From IMG/VR virus record IMGVR_UViG_3300029265_000561, positions 1-39,108 of that record: a stretch of DNA of 39,108 nucleotides; one strand, given 5' to 3'. This stretch comes from a virus. The notes under the pieces are model-generated. The model saw only the letters and a program-made list of their open reading frames with translations. It was not told where the DNA came from and did not search any database. A program made the translations under genes and the position numbers. Positions 1-9,742 of the stretch are shown here, piece by piece. Within the stretch, counting starts at the first letter, position 1. Every line of letters begins with the position of its first letter.

Positions 1-1
1 A

Positions 2-3000
2 CAACAAGAGGAAGCCGTAAGATCAACTAAACAAAAGTTAATAGATAAGACTAACGAAAAAAACAAAACAGAAAAAGGTGTTAAGAAAGCATTACAAGAT
101 TATATAGATGCTAACCTTAGTAAAGCACAAGCTCTACAGGCTGATGATGCAGACACCAATAAACTTGTAAAAATAGTAGCAGACGCTAAAACAGATATTA
201 ACGGTTTAAAAGCAATTCAAGAAATAGACGCTTTAATTGCTAAACTAGACACTAAGTACAACAATAATAAAACAGAACTACAAAAAGACAGAGACAAAGC
301 TAAAGAGTTAGAAAATGAAAATAAATATCAAAAGTCAGAAAGAACTAAAATCATAAAAAAATATTTAAAAGCTGTTGTTCAAAACAAATTCTTATCAGAA
401 ATTAATTTTAATGATGTTCTTCGAATTAATACTCTTATAAATTTGCCCTTAATAGCAAAGAGCAGCACGGAAATACTCAATAAAATAGACGAACTTGCAG
501 TTAATTTAGAAACTAAATATAACGAGTCAAAGTCTCGTAATGAAGAGAAAAGACGTGTAGCGGATCAAAAAATAAGAGACAAAAAAACAAGTATAAAAGA
601 AGCTAGAAAAGCGGTTTTAGACTTCATTAATGACAGCTTTGATAATAAAACTCTAAGCCAAATACAAGTGTCTGATTTTAAAAAGTTAATATCCAAAACT
701 AAATTTGAAGGTAAAAAAACAGGAACAGATGCAGAAAAAAGAGAAAAGCTAAATGAAGTCCTTTTAGATATTACTGACACCAAATTAAAACTAGAAAATA
801 AAAACACAAAAAATAAAATAGATAAAATACTTGACAAAAAAACAAGAATAAAAATAAGCGGAAGAAAAAAAGGAAATCTAACTACTGATGAAGAATCTGA
901 ATTTTTAGAAGGTGTAAAGCAAAACACATCTATAAAAGGTAGTAAAGGAACTGTTACTCCTTTTAAAAACACATCAATTAGTAAAATAAGAGATAGAATA
1001 AACGATCTTTCAGATAAATTGTTTGTAGAACAAGATAAAGAAAACAGAGACGTACTAAAAGAATTAGAATTAGATGTTTCTATAAAAATTCTTTCAGCAA
1101 ACCTAGTATCTAATCAAGAAGCTAGTATTTTGCTTGAAGAGTCTTTAAATAGCATAAATGAAGTTTACTTAGAAGGCAGAAGTAAAATGAAAGAGCTTAA
1201 AGAACAAAGTAGCAACGAAACTAAAAAGATTATTACAGAGGTAATTAAAGACGTTTCTATATCTAAAAACAAAAAACTTACAAGTACTCAAATAGAAACA
1301 GAACAAAATAAAATAAAAGGAGCTGTTTCTAGGTTGTTTTTTAGAATGTTTAAAGGTACAGGCTTTATAGGTAATTTAGATTCTCTAAGTTCTCTATTAT
1401 CCAGATCAGAAGGAGAAAGCAGAGATGATAGTGCTTTAGTTAACTTAGTAAACAGAGCTAAAAATAGACGTACAAATAAAAACGCTTCAATAAGAAACTA
1501 TAATAAAGCATTGTTAAATATTCATGAATCTATATTTGGAAGTCAAAGAAAAACAGACAAAGCATTAAACAAAGTTCATGTATTTAAAGCACAAAGACCA
1601 ACATTAAAGTCTATACAAGATGATAGTAACACACCCTCAAACAGAGAGGACGTTACTCATAACTTAACTGTAGATAAAATGTTAAACGTATGGATGAACT
1701 CAAAAAATGAATCACTATTAGAAGGTTTAGCAAATGAAGGTTTTACAGCAGAGGTAATATCGGAAATAGATTCAATATTAAGCGAAAAAGAAAAAACTTA
1801 TGCAGAATCACTATTCTTATTGTTTGATGAAATACATGCTAATGAAAGTGTTGTTTATAAAAAAATGAATTTTACAGAATTAACTAAAATTCCTTTCTAT
1901 GCAGGAAGACTATCAAGAGATGGGGTTTCTAGTAACGTACAATCTAATTCTTTAGAAGACTCTAGAAACAGTGTAAACACCACCGCTCACTCTAGTCAAA
2001 AAGAAAGATTAGGAAGTTCATTACCTATAAAGGCACAGTCATCAACGTATTTAGCTAGACAAGCTATACAAGAAAGTTCACATTATACAGCCTTTGCAGA
2101 GGTTCATAGAGATATTAAAAAACTTATAGGAGATAATAGTTTCAAAAAAGCTTTAGAAAACGCAAATCCATTAACATCAGATATAGCTATAGAAGGTATT
2201 AGGGCTTATGTAAAAAATGATTTAGAGCAAGGTGGAGCAAGAGGTAATAAAATAGTAAACTTTTTTGGATCTAACATAGCAAAAACAACGTTAGCACTTA
2301 GCCCTAAAATATTACTTACTCAAACTATATCAGCTTTTAATGCAATCGCAGATATGCCTAGCAACATAAGCCTTTCTGAAAGAGCAGAATACATACTTAA
2401 TATAATAGAAAATATCAAGGTTTTTAAACAACTACTTAAAGATTCAGAATACTTAAAGTCTAGATATGACATTGGAGGTATGGAAAGAGCAGCTTTAGGT
2501 CTTTCCGACATTTCTAAAAAACAATTTGTAAATAGTGGGAATGCAAGTCTAGATGCAAGAAGAAAACAAGCTGCAAGATTTTATAAAACAGCAATAGACA
2601 AATCTTTAGTTAACGTTTCAATAGGTGATGCAATAGGTGTTATGGGTGCAGTTCCTAATTACAGAGCTTATCTTGATATTTATAGAAAAACCATGCCAGA
2701 GGAACAGGCTAAGAAAAAGGCTCTTAAAAAGTTTGAAGCAATAGCAGATAGAGCACAACAAACAATAACAGCAGAAGGTAAATCTGAACTTCAAAAAAAC
2801 CCTATTCTTAGGTATTTTGCAATGTTTGCAACCTCCCCTATTCAAAATCATCAAAACGCAATGTATCATTGGAGAGAATTAAATAGAGCTAGAAAAGGAG
2901 AGGGTAGTAAAGGTAGTGTAGGACAAAACGTTTACGGAGTTCTTAACTATCAGTTCTTTCAGCCAATGCTTTACACTTATATTTCACAGATGTTTGTCGG

Positions 3001-3646
3001 TAATATATTAGCTGTTTTAGGATTTGGAGATGATGAACCTAATGATGATGACAAAAACCTACTTAGAGCAGTCGTAATGGGTAACACACAATCAATACCA
3101 TTTATAGGAAGCATGGCGGTAGCCATAATGGACATTGTTGTATTAGAAAAAAGTAACACTTACGGAAGTGCAGTTTCAAGTGCACTTTTAGGCTCTTTAG
3201 ACAATGTTTCAAAAAACTTAATTACATTAAGTACATCTAATGATGTAAAAATGTTAAAAAGGGCAGAAGAAAACGTTTATACTGGTTTAGCTGGATTAAT
3301 AGGGGGAGTTCCTACTAAAATATTAGATTCTTTTTTAAGATTTGACGAAATATATTGGAATGATGAAGTAACGCAAAACGTTAAAGTGTGGAAGACTTTA
3401 GGATGGAGTGAATACCAAATAAACAAATCTATAGAAAAAAGTATATCTAGAATAGAAGGTGATAGACAAAGAGCAAAAGAAGAAGCAGCATACAAAAGAT
3501 CATTAATTAGATGGGATAAAAATGGTGGAGTTGATGTTTATGATAATTTTTACAAAATAAGTAAAAAAAATAAAGGTTCAAAGAGTAATAAACTACCTTC
3601 ACTACCTAGTACATCAATGGATAAACTTCCAAAACTACCTAACTAA
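2..3646 (+). CDS. Large internal virion / polyvalent protein, 3' part
   Basis: The reading frame is open from base 2, so the start lies upstream; a start near base 443 is only a TTG inside the frame. 1214 codons are visible. The first half is Lys/Glu/Asn-rich and looks like long coiled coil. The second half has hydrophobic stretches near 2270-2350, 2950-3025 and 3090-3150, between which lies a conserved-looking stretch with MFATSPIQNHQNAMYHW. The C-terminus is Pro/Leu-rich (KLPSLPS, KLPKLPN). Very long proteins with this make-up, next to terminase and portal genes, are usually DNA-ejection or large polyvalent proteins packaged in the head. That role is inferred from size, composition and position; no catalytic motif was recognised. 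Confidence 0.75.
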   Translation, partial: QQEEAVRSTKQKLIDKTNEKNKTEKGVKKALQDYIDANLSKAQALQADDADTNKLVKIVADAKTDINGLKAIQEIDALIAKLDTKYNNNKTELQKDRDKAKELENENKYQKSERTKIIKKYLKAVVQNKFLSEINFNDVLRINTLINLPLIAKSSTEILNKIDELAVNLETKYNESKSRNEEKRRVADQKIRDKKTSIKEARKAVLDFINDSFDNKTLSQIQVSDFKKLISKTKFEGKKTGTDAEKREKLNEVLLDITDTKLKLENKNTKNKIDKILDKKTRIKISGRKKGNLTTDEESEFLEGVKQNTSIKGSKGTVTPFKNTSISKIRDRINDLSDKLFVEQDKENRDVLKELELDVSIKILSANLVSNQEASILLEESLNSINEVYLEGRSKMKELKEQSSNETKKIITEVIKDVSISKNKKLTSTQIETEQNKIKGAVSRLFFRMFKGTGFIGNLDSLSSLLSRSEGESRDDSALVNLVNRAKNRRTNKNASIRNYNKALLNIHESIFGSQRKTDKALNKVHVFKAQRPTLKSIQDDSNTPSNREDVTHNLTVDKMLNVWMNSKNESLLEGLANEGFTAEVISEIDSILSEKEKTYAESLFLLFDEIHANESVVYKKMNFTELTKIPFYAGRLSRDGVSSNVQSNSLEDSRNSVNTTAHSSQKERLGSSLPIKAQSSTYLARQAIQESSHYTAFAEVHRDIKKLIGDNSFKKALENANPLTSDIAIEGIRAYVKNDLEQGGARGNKIVNFFGSNIAKTTLALSPKILLTQTISAFNAIADMPSNISLSERAEYILNIIENIKVFKQLLKDSEYLKSRYDIGGMERAALGLSDISKKQFVNSGNASLDARRKQAARFYKTAIDKSLVNVSIGDAIGVMGAVPNYRAYLDIYRKTMPEEQAKKKALKKFEAIADRAQQTITAEGKSELQKNPILRYFAMFATSPIQNHQNAMYHWRELNRARKGEGSKGSVGQNVYGVLNYQFFQPMLYTYISQMFVGNILAVLGFGDDEPNDDDKNLLRAVVMGNTQSIPFIGSMAVAIMDIVVLEKSNTYGSAVSSALLGSLDNVSKNLITLSTSNDVKMLKRAEENVYTGLAGLIGGVPTKILDSFLRFDEIYWNDEVTQNVKVWKTLGWSEYQINKSIEKSISRIEGDRQRAKEEAAYKRSLIRWDKNGGVDVYDNFYKISKKNKGSKSNKLPSLPSTSMDKLPKLPN

Positions 3647-3655
3647 AAATAAAGA

Positions 3656-3976
3656 ATGGACACTTTAAAACAAAAGCAAATAGAAATACTAAAAAATCAT
3701 ATAGAAGCTTTATACAGCAGTTATGAGAAAATGATTGATATACTTAAAAAGGAAATGGACACAACAACAGACGATGACGGTAACACATCTGTTTCCTTAA
3801 AAGACGGTCAAGTTAAAAGTTTTGCTGATGGAATATCTAAAGCAGCAGAAGCAGCAGATAACCTATTAGAGCGTATTCAAGAAAAAGAACAGCAATTAGA
3901 AAAGCTTAAAAATCCAAACGCTAAAGTTAAAGAAGAATCTACTAGTAATAACACACTTTCTCAAAGAACAAGATAA
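3656..3976 (+). CDS. Small coiled-coil protein upstream of TerL (possible small terminase)
   Basis: 106 residues, almost entirely helical by composition: an N-terminal helix, an acidic loop (TTTDDDGNTS), then a helix with heptad-like Leu/Ala spacing (ADNLLERIQEKEQQLEKL) and a polar tail. The stop shares one base with the terminase start (TAATG), so the two are probably translationally coupled. Position immediately before TerL, size and coiled coil fit a small terminase subunit, but no DNA-binding HTH is visible, so a head-associated adaptor is equally possible. Confidence 0.6.
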   Translation: MDTLKQKQIEILKNHIEALYSSYEKMIDILKKEMDTTTDDDGNTSVSLKDGQVKSFADGISKAAEAADNLLERIQEKEQQLEKLKNPNAKVKEESTSNNTLSQRTR

Positions 3977-6315
3977 TGATAGAAGTTTCTAAAAATTATC
4001 GTGGAAGAATAAGCACAAAACTAAATCCTTACGATTATGTGCCTAAGAAAATATACGATAAGAAAAATAAAGAAAAGTCATGGGAATACAAGGAGTACCC
4101 AGAATTTGATATAAACTTTGTATGCATTAGTAAAGACGGTACAATAGGAGAAATATATCAAGTAGAAGATTTAATAATAGCACTACCTAGCTTATCAATT
4201 AGCGGATCTATTAATGATTTAGATCAAGATGGTCAAGTTATTAAGAAACAATATACTAAGACAGTAGTTAACAACAATAAAAAAGGTAAAAATGCAAAAT
4301 GGAAACGTGATGAAACAAACCTTAAAGAATTTGACGATATATGGTTTAGGTACAAAGCTAGAATGGCAAAGGAAAAAGCTGGTAGCAAGCGTCAACAGGT
4401 TCGTAATAAGTTTATATTAGAACGAAATAACTCATTACACAAACATAAAGAATTTGTAGATAGCGAGTTTGAACGTAGAGAACATGGGATCTTTGTAAAG
4501 ATAGATCAAGAAACTCACTACATAACTGGATCAAATTGGATGTTCTTACAGCATTACTACCTTACGGAAAGTGATATGTACCCAGACTTTAGAATGGTTC
4601 AGACAGAAGCTTATTGGCATTGGGAAGCTTGCGTAGCAGACAGTAGATGTTGGGGAGAAATAAGAGGTAAAGGTCGTAGATCAAGTTGGTCAGTAGAAGC
4701 AGCTAGTTTAGCTCTTGATATGTTTTCTATTGTAAAATACGCAGAAATACCTATAGTTTCAGAACGTAAAGATTTAGCAGAAAAGTTATTTAGCGGTAAA
4801 ATTGTTAAGTCATGGGAGTATTTTCCTATATACTTTAAACCACTCATTGAATTGCCTAACGTAGAAGCTAAGTCTAGCCTTGAAATAAGACATGAGAGCG
4901 ACAGAAAAGAAAGCGGAAGCATTACACCCTACCCAACAAAAGAAACAGCTTACGACAGTACTAAAGTAAAGCCTTTTTCTATTAATGATGAAATAGGTAA
5001 ATGGGAAGAATGTTCTTTAACAGCCTTTATATCTAGGCACTCTAAATGCCATACGCAAGGTGGTGGTAAAGCAAAGTTTGGAAGTACAGCAGGAGAATAT
5101 TTTAAAGGTGGTGGTCAAGAGTTTGAAACAGAGTTTAAAAACGCAAACGCAAAAGAAAGAAACGAACTAACAGGAAGAACAGCAAATGGTTTAGTATCTT
5201 TTTTTATAGATTATTGCCAATCTATGACGCAACCCTATGGTTTTTTTGACGAGTGGGGTTATTCAGTTGTTTACGATCCAGAAGAACCTATACTAAGTCA
5301 AGAAGGTAAATGGTTAGAAATGGGTGCTGAAACCTATTGGAACTCTACTTACGAACAACTTAAAAAAATAGGAGAAAAGAAATCGATAAACGGTTTTTTA
5401 CGTGATAGCCCAAGAAATACGCAACACATGTTTCGTAATGAAGGTGGAAAAAACAATGATTTTGACATAGAGAATTTAAACAATCACTTAGACCACTTAG
5501 AGGGAATACTAGATCACGACCTAAAAGAAATAGTTTACATAGGAGATCTAGAATACGAAGGAGAAAAGTTTAATTCTAAATTAAGATGGAAGCCTAACCC
5601 AAAAGGTAAGTTTAAAACAACATGGATTCCTACACAAGATCAAAGTAATAAATCAAGCATTAGAGATTTTCATGGGCGTAAGTTGAGAATGCCAGATAAT
5701 AATGACATTGGTGCGTTAGGTGTAGATAGTTATGACATATCAACTACCGTAAATAAGAACGGTTCTAACGGAACAATAAGCGGTCATACTAAAATGAATA
5801 TGGCAGGAGCCCCGAGCAGAGCTTTCTTTTTAGAATACTGTGAGCGACCAGATAAAGTAGAGGATTTTTACGATTGCGTAATTATGGCTTGTGAGTTTTT
5901 TGGAATGTTAGCTTTAGTTGAAAACAACAAGCCTAGACTACTTCATTACATGAATGATAACGGTTACAGAGGTTATTCAATGACTAGACCAGATAAAAAA
6001 TGGAAAGACTTATCTCAATTTGAAAAAGATTGTGGTGGTGTTCCTTCATCAAAGCAAGGCAATAACGATCAAGCAATGCTTCTTAAAAACTATATTTTTG
6101 ATAATATAGGTGTTAACCTAGATCAAGAATGTAAGGTTTACTCCAAAACTCGTATTCAAGAATGGATAGACTTTAACGTGAACAAACGTACCAAATTTGA
6201 CCTTGCAGTAGCAGACCAGTTGGCTTTATTAGCTTGTCAGTACATGGCAAAGCAAAGAAAGGTAGTCGGTATAGGTGAAAATACAGGAATGAGCATGAAG
6301 ATTTTTGAAGCTTAA
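3976..6315 (+). CDS. terL: Terminase large subunit
   Basis: ATPase-nuclease motor that packages phage DNA into the head. Three features support it. The Walker A region around residues 230-239 is atypical (RGKGRRSSWS, no GKS/T). A Walker B with catalytic Glu lies at about 336-342 (INDEIGKW), followed by a coupling motif at about 369-380 (GSTAGEYFKGGG). A C-terminal RNase H-like nuclease begins with an acidic strand at 582-587 (GVDSYD). At 779 residues it is long for TerL, with about 200 extra N-terminal residues, as in crAss-like and some flavophage terminases. The portal follows after 66 bases, the standard packaging order. Family assignment is from motifs and context. Confidence 0.85.
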   Translation: MIEVSKNYRGRISTKLNPYDYVPKKIYDKKNKEKSWEYKEYPEFDINFVCISKDGTIGEIYQVEDLIIALPSLSISGSINDLDQDGQVIKKQYTKTVVNNNKKGKNAKWKRDETNLKEFDDIWFRYKARMAKEKAGSKRQQVRNKFILERNNSLHKHKEFVDSEFERREHGIFVKIDQETHYITGSNWMFLQHYYLTESDMYPDFRMVQTEAYWHWEACVADSRCWGEIRGKGRRSSWSVEAASLALDMFSIVKYAEIPIVSERKDLAEKLFSGKIVKSWEYFPIYFKPLIELPNVEAKSSLEIRHESDRKESGSITPYPTKETAYDSTKVKPFSINDEIGKWEECSLTAFISRHSKCHTQGGGKAKFGSTAGEYFKGGGQEFETEFKNANAKERNELTGRTANGLVSFFIDYCQSMTQPYGFFDEWGYSVVYDPEEPILSQEGKWLEMGAETYWNSTYEQLKKIGEKKSINGFLRDSPRNTQHMFRNEGGKNNDFDIENLNNHLDHLEGILDHDLKEIVYIGDLEYEGEKFNSKLRWKPNPKGKFKTTWIPTQDQSNKSSIRDFHGRKLRMPDNNDIGALGVDSYDISTTVNKNGSNGTISGHTKMNMAGAPSRAFFLEYCERPDKVEDFYDCVIMACEFFGMLALVENNKPRLLHYMNDNGYRGYSMTRPDKKWKDLSQFEKDCGGVPSSKQGNNDQAMLLKNYIFDNIGVNLDQECKVYSKTRIQEWIDFNVNKRTKFDLAVADQLALLACQYMAKQRKVVGIGENTGMSMKIFEA

Positions 6316-6381
6316 TAGATTACCTAAATTAGCAACAATACAGAATATCAATTACTATTTTTACATATTAGAATTTAAACA

Positions 6382-8787
6382 ATGGCAAACCTACTTCAAG
6401 ATAATAATTTCCCAGATGACAACCTATCCAATGCTGATAAGTTGGATCGTGACTTTGGAAAAGAGGTTGGTGAAGCCATATATTCACAATGGGGAGCAAA
6501 CGGAGCTTTGTCTTTTAGAAGAGGATGGATTCAAAAAATGCGTTCTTATTCTAGAGGTGAGCAAAAAACAGATTACAGAACTGTCATTGAAGGTAAAAAC
6601 CACAAAAAAGATGTAAAGACTCACAAAATTGAATACGATAAGATCCTTAAAGTAATGTCTACTTTTAAAGATTTAGTTATTAATCCAATAGATGAAACAT
6701 TATTTAAACCTAGAGCAGAAGCCATAGATGAATTAGGTATAGACGAAAAGAAAAATTACTTTAAAAATTTAGAAAAAGCGTTTATAACAAAAGACCTTAC
6801 AGAACAAGTAAGTAAAAACATAGGTTTAGATTTAAGAGATCCCAACACTCCTAAAACCCAAGACGAATTAGGAGTGAAAAAGTTAGAGTATAAGCCAATG
6901 ATAGAGCTTGCACAAGAGTTAGCTATTGAAGAAGTTATAAAACATCAAGACTTTGGTAAAATAAAAGATAAAATTAATGAAGATTTATTTGATTTAGGCT
7001 TTGGTGTAGGTAGACACTTTACGTCTAAAAATGAAGGTATTATTACTAAGTATGTAGATGCTTACAACTACATAAACAGCAGTTTTGAATATGATGACGG
7101 CAGAGATATAAGATATCATGGTGTTTGGAACGAAGGTACTTTAGCAGAGTTAGAAGCTGAATGTGGTGGTCTTCCAGAAGATCAAAAAGAAAGAATTATA
7201 GAAAACGCTAAGAAAGAAGACAACACACATAAAACAAGAGTAAACGAAAAGTATTCAAATTCAGAAGACGAAGAAAGGCTATACGAATGGATTTCTTACG
7301 CATATAAAACATCTTTAAAAAGAGCTTACAAAAAACAAAGAGTTAATAAGTCAACAATACTTATTGATAGGACAGACGATGAAGGTAGAGAAACGGAATA
7401 TAAACCTAACAATCCAAATAAGAAGCTAGAGGTTTGCTACAATGTTTGGTTTGAAGGTATATATGTGCCTAAAGCAGAAGAGTGTGTTCAATGGAGTATT
7501 ATAGAAAATCAAATTGATGAAAGCATAAATAATGCGATGTCACCATTTATTATTTATGCTCCTAAAGTGAAAAGAAATTCTGAAACAGGAAATGTAAGAT
7601 TTGATTCTATGATAGATAGAGCAATTCCTATACTAGATGATTTGCAAACGGATTGGTTTAAATTTCAACAGCTAAAAAGAGAACTTAGACCAAATACGGT
7701 AGAAATAGATGCAGACGCTCTTAATGATGTTATGCTAGGTAATGAAAAAGTCACCCCACAAGATTTGCTGAATATGTTTTTTGGTCGAGGGGTTCTTTTA
7801 AAAAGAGCAACAAACGATGATGGTGACGCCATGAATAGAGCTATTACAGAAAATAACGGAGGTGTAAACAATACTTCTCTTAATTTTTTATCCGCTGAAA
7901 TATCTAATAACTTAGGTCGTCTAAGACAGTTACTAGGAATTAATGAAGTTCGTGATGGTACAGCTCAATCAGACAGAACAGCAGTTGCAGTTCGTAAAAT
8001 ATTATTAGCAAGTTCAAATAATTCTACAAATCATATAGTAAAAGCTAGTTTTGCAATCTCCTTAAAGTTTGCAACCGCTATTTCTCATAGGCTTTACGAT
8101 GTACTATCTACACCAGATCTCAAAGATATGTATATGAGTATTATTGGAAGATCTAATGTAGAAATTTTAGAGGAAATTAAAAACTTGTCTATGCGTAGGT
8201 TTGGAATATACTTTGACTTTGAACCAGACGACAAACAAAGGTTAGACTTTGAACAAGCTTTAATTGACTCTTATAGCAAAGGAGAAGTGAATGCAGCTCA
8301 ATATCTTAAAACAAGAAATATACGAAACGTAAAAAATGCTGTTAAGTATATGGAAATTGTTATAGAGGAAAATTCTATAAAAAAAGAACAAGCACAGATA
8401 AGATTTTCACAATCACAAGCACAGGCACAAGCACAAACTAGCATTCAAAGCGAACAAGCTAAACAGCAGACTAAAGCAATGGAGTTAGACGCACAAATGA
8501 CTTTAGAAAGATTAAAGTCTGAACTTAATGACAATTATCTTAGAAAAAAATCTTTAACTGACAACGCCTTAGATCAAGAAAAGCACATAAGAAAACTAGA
8601 GCAAATACAACTAGAGTCACAAATTATATCCAATAAACTAACATATCAAGAAGGTAAAAAAGATGATAGAGAAGATCAAAGAGCAGGAAATCAATCTAAA
8701 TTAATAGAGCAAAGAAAAACTGGCTCTAGTCCTAGTTTTGATAACTCAATCAGTAATATATTTTCTGACCAACAACAAAACGCCTAA
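6382..8787 (+). CDS. Portal protein
   Basis: Dodecameric ring protein at the head vertex through which DNA enters and leaves. 801 residues, the long portal type of crAss-like and related phages. The region around residues 510-570 has the conserved portal pattern (SNNLGRLRQLLGINEVRDG, then a run of small and polar residues and a helix). The last 140 residues are Gln/Ala/Lys-rich coiled coil (SQSQAQAQAQ, then MTLERLKSEL), as in portal crown or barrel tails. The ATG at 6382 has an A-rich leader; a 103-codon frame starting at 6305 is only a shadow. Position just after TerL supports the call. Confidence 0.8.
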   Translation: MANLLQDNNFPDDNLSNADKLDRDFGKEVGEAIYSQWGANGALSFRRGWIQKMRSYSRGEQKTDYRTVIEGKNHKKDVKTHKIEYDKILKVMSTFKDLVINPIDETLFKPRAEAIDELGIDEKKNYFKNLEKAFITKDLTEQVSKNIGLDLRDPNTPKTQDELGVKKLEYKPMIELAQELAIEEVIKHQDFGKIKDKINEDLFDLGFGVGRHFTSKNEGIITKYVDAYNYINSSFEYDDGRDIRYHGVWNEGTLAELEAECGGLPEDQKERIIENAKKEDNTHKTRVNEKYSNSEDEERLYEWISYAYKTSLKRAYKKQRVNKSTILIDRTDDEGRETEYKPNNPNKKLEVCYNVWFEGIYVPKAEECVQWSIIENQIDESINNAMSPFIIYAPKVKRNSETGNVRFDSMIDRAIPILDDLQTDWFKFQQLKRELRPNTVEIDADALNDVMLGNEKVTPQDLLNMFFGRGVLLKRATNDDGDAMNRAITENNGGVNNTSLNFLSAEISNNLGRLRQLLGINEVRDGTAQSDRTAVAVRKILLASSNNSTNHIVKASFAISLKFATAISHRLYDVLSTPDLKDMYMSIIGRSNVEILEEIKNLSMRRFGIYFDFEPDDKQRLDFEQALIDSYSKGEVNAAQYLKTRNIRNVKNAVKYMEIVIEENSIKKEQAQIRFSQSQAQAQAQTSIQSEQAKQQTKAMELDAQMTLERLKSELNDNYLRKKSLTDNALDQEKHIRKLEQIQLESQIISNKLTYQEGKKDDREDQRAGNQSKLIEQRKTGSSPSFDNSISNIFSDQQQNA

Positions 8788-8792
8788 TTAAA

Positions 8793-9002
8793 ATGATAAG
8801 CTCAATAATAAAAAATATTTTAGTACTGTTATTTAGTTGTGGAATAATAGGTTTTGAAGTAGAGCTTTCTTTACAAGATTCAAAGGCGTTAGAAATATTA
8901 GACTTAATGCTTATGTCATTTAGCGGAGTTGTGTTTACTATATCGTTTATAAAGTTAAAAAATAAAATTACTGAAAAAAATGTGGATAACACCAGAAGTT
9001 AA
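8793..9002 (+). CDS. Small two-helix membrane protein
   Basis: 69 residues with two hydrophobic segments (about 5-21, IIKNILVLLFSCGIIGF, and about 37-53, LMLMSFSGVVFTISFI) and a basic C-terminus. It starts 5 bases after the portal stop and overlaps the next gene by 23 bases. Size and location at the head of the lysis cassette suggest a holin or antiholin component; the family was not recognised. Confidence 0.6.
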   Translation: MISSIIKNILVLLFSCGIIGFEVELSLQDSKALEILDLMLMSFSGVVFTISFIKLKNKITEKNVDNTRS

Positions 9003-9297
9003 GCTGATTATAATTGTATCAATATCTGGTTTTATAGGAACAACCGTAAGAGTGTTACATGAGTCACAGAAAAAAAAAGTATCTAAAACTAGAATAAGCT
9101 ACATATATTTTTGCAGTATAGCTATAGTCTTTGCTATATGGTATTCACCGCCATTTTTAGGGATGGATAAAGCAAAAGTATTTTTTAGCATTGTAGGAGG
9201 TATTCTTTCAGTAGATGTTGTTGAACTAATTATAACTCATGGAAAAGAATGGATTCAAAAATTAATGAATAAAAAAATAGATAGAGATGGAGATTAA
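8980..9297 (+). CDS. Holin-like membrane protein
   Basis: 105 residues with three hydrophobic segments (about 8-24, 41-57 and 66-86) and a short charged C-terminus (KEWIQKLMNKKIDRDGD). The three-helix layout with a charged tail, just before an amidase, fits a class I holin that permeabilises the inner membrane to time lysis. It overlaps both neighbours (23 and 11 bases), so the genes are cotranscribed and probably coupled. Holin is inferred from topology and context; holins diverge too much to assign a family by eye. Confidence 0.55.
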   Translation: MWITPEVKLIIIVSISGFIGTTVRVLHESQKKKVSKTRISYIYFCSIAIVFAIWYSPPFLGMDKAKVFFSIVGGILSVDVVELIITHGKEWIQKLMNKKIDRDGD

Positions 9298-9742
9298 TGA
9301 ATTTAAAGAGTTACTATATTTAGTAGCTCACTTTTCAATAATAGCAGCACTTTTGAGGGCTTTCTTTTACTTGTGGTTAGCTAAAAGAATACTAAAGACA
9401 AAATCTTTTTTGGTTAGAGCAGTACCGTTACTCGTAGGTCTTTTTGGACTTACAATGCAGACAAGTAATTCTGAAATACTAGCTTCTAGATTTCCAGAAG
9501 TTTGGCTTCTTTTTATGTCGCTTAGTCATTTAGCTTATGTAAACGCTAGAGATATAGCAAGAGAAACGCAGTCTATTAGCATATTATTAAAGCACAAAAT
9601 AGATATTTGCGAAGTAGATCTAGTTAAAGACTCTAAAGAAAAAACTAGCCAAATAATAAGAGTTCAGAATGGAGAAGTAAAACAAGTGTACAACGGAATT
9701 GATTATAAAATAGGTGACTTAATAATAAAAAAAGATGTCTGA
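9287..9742 (+). CDS. Membrane protein of the lysis cassette
   Basis: 151 residues. The N-terminal 85 residues carry two to three hydrophobic segments (VAHFSIIAALLRAFFYLWLA; FLVRAVPLLVGLFGLTM; VWLLFMSLSHLAYV). The C-terminal 60 residues are soluble and charged, ending in short beta-like segments (EVKQVYNGIDYKIGDLIIKK). It overlaps the amidase start by 8 bases. It may be a second holin, an antiholin or a membrane anchor; no family was recognised. Confidence 0.55.
   Translation: MEINEFKELLYLVAHFSIIAALLRAFFYLWLAKRILKTKSFLVRAVPLLVGLFGLTMQTSNSEILASRFPEVWLLFMSLSHLAYVNARDIARETQSISILLKHKIDICEVDLVKDSKEKTSQIIRVQNGEVKQVYNGIDYKIGDLIIKKDV

Noticed and set aside
565-972. 135-codon leftward frame with hydrophobic FFLPLIFILVFL segments
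   Set aside because: It is the reverse of Lys/Glu-rich coiled-coil coding sequence, which gives Phe/Leu-rich false frames; the + frame is continuous across it.
6305-6616. 103-codon frame between terminase and portal
   Set aside because: It overlaps most of its length with the portal start in another frame and has no family-like features; the portal ATG at 6382 is clear.
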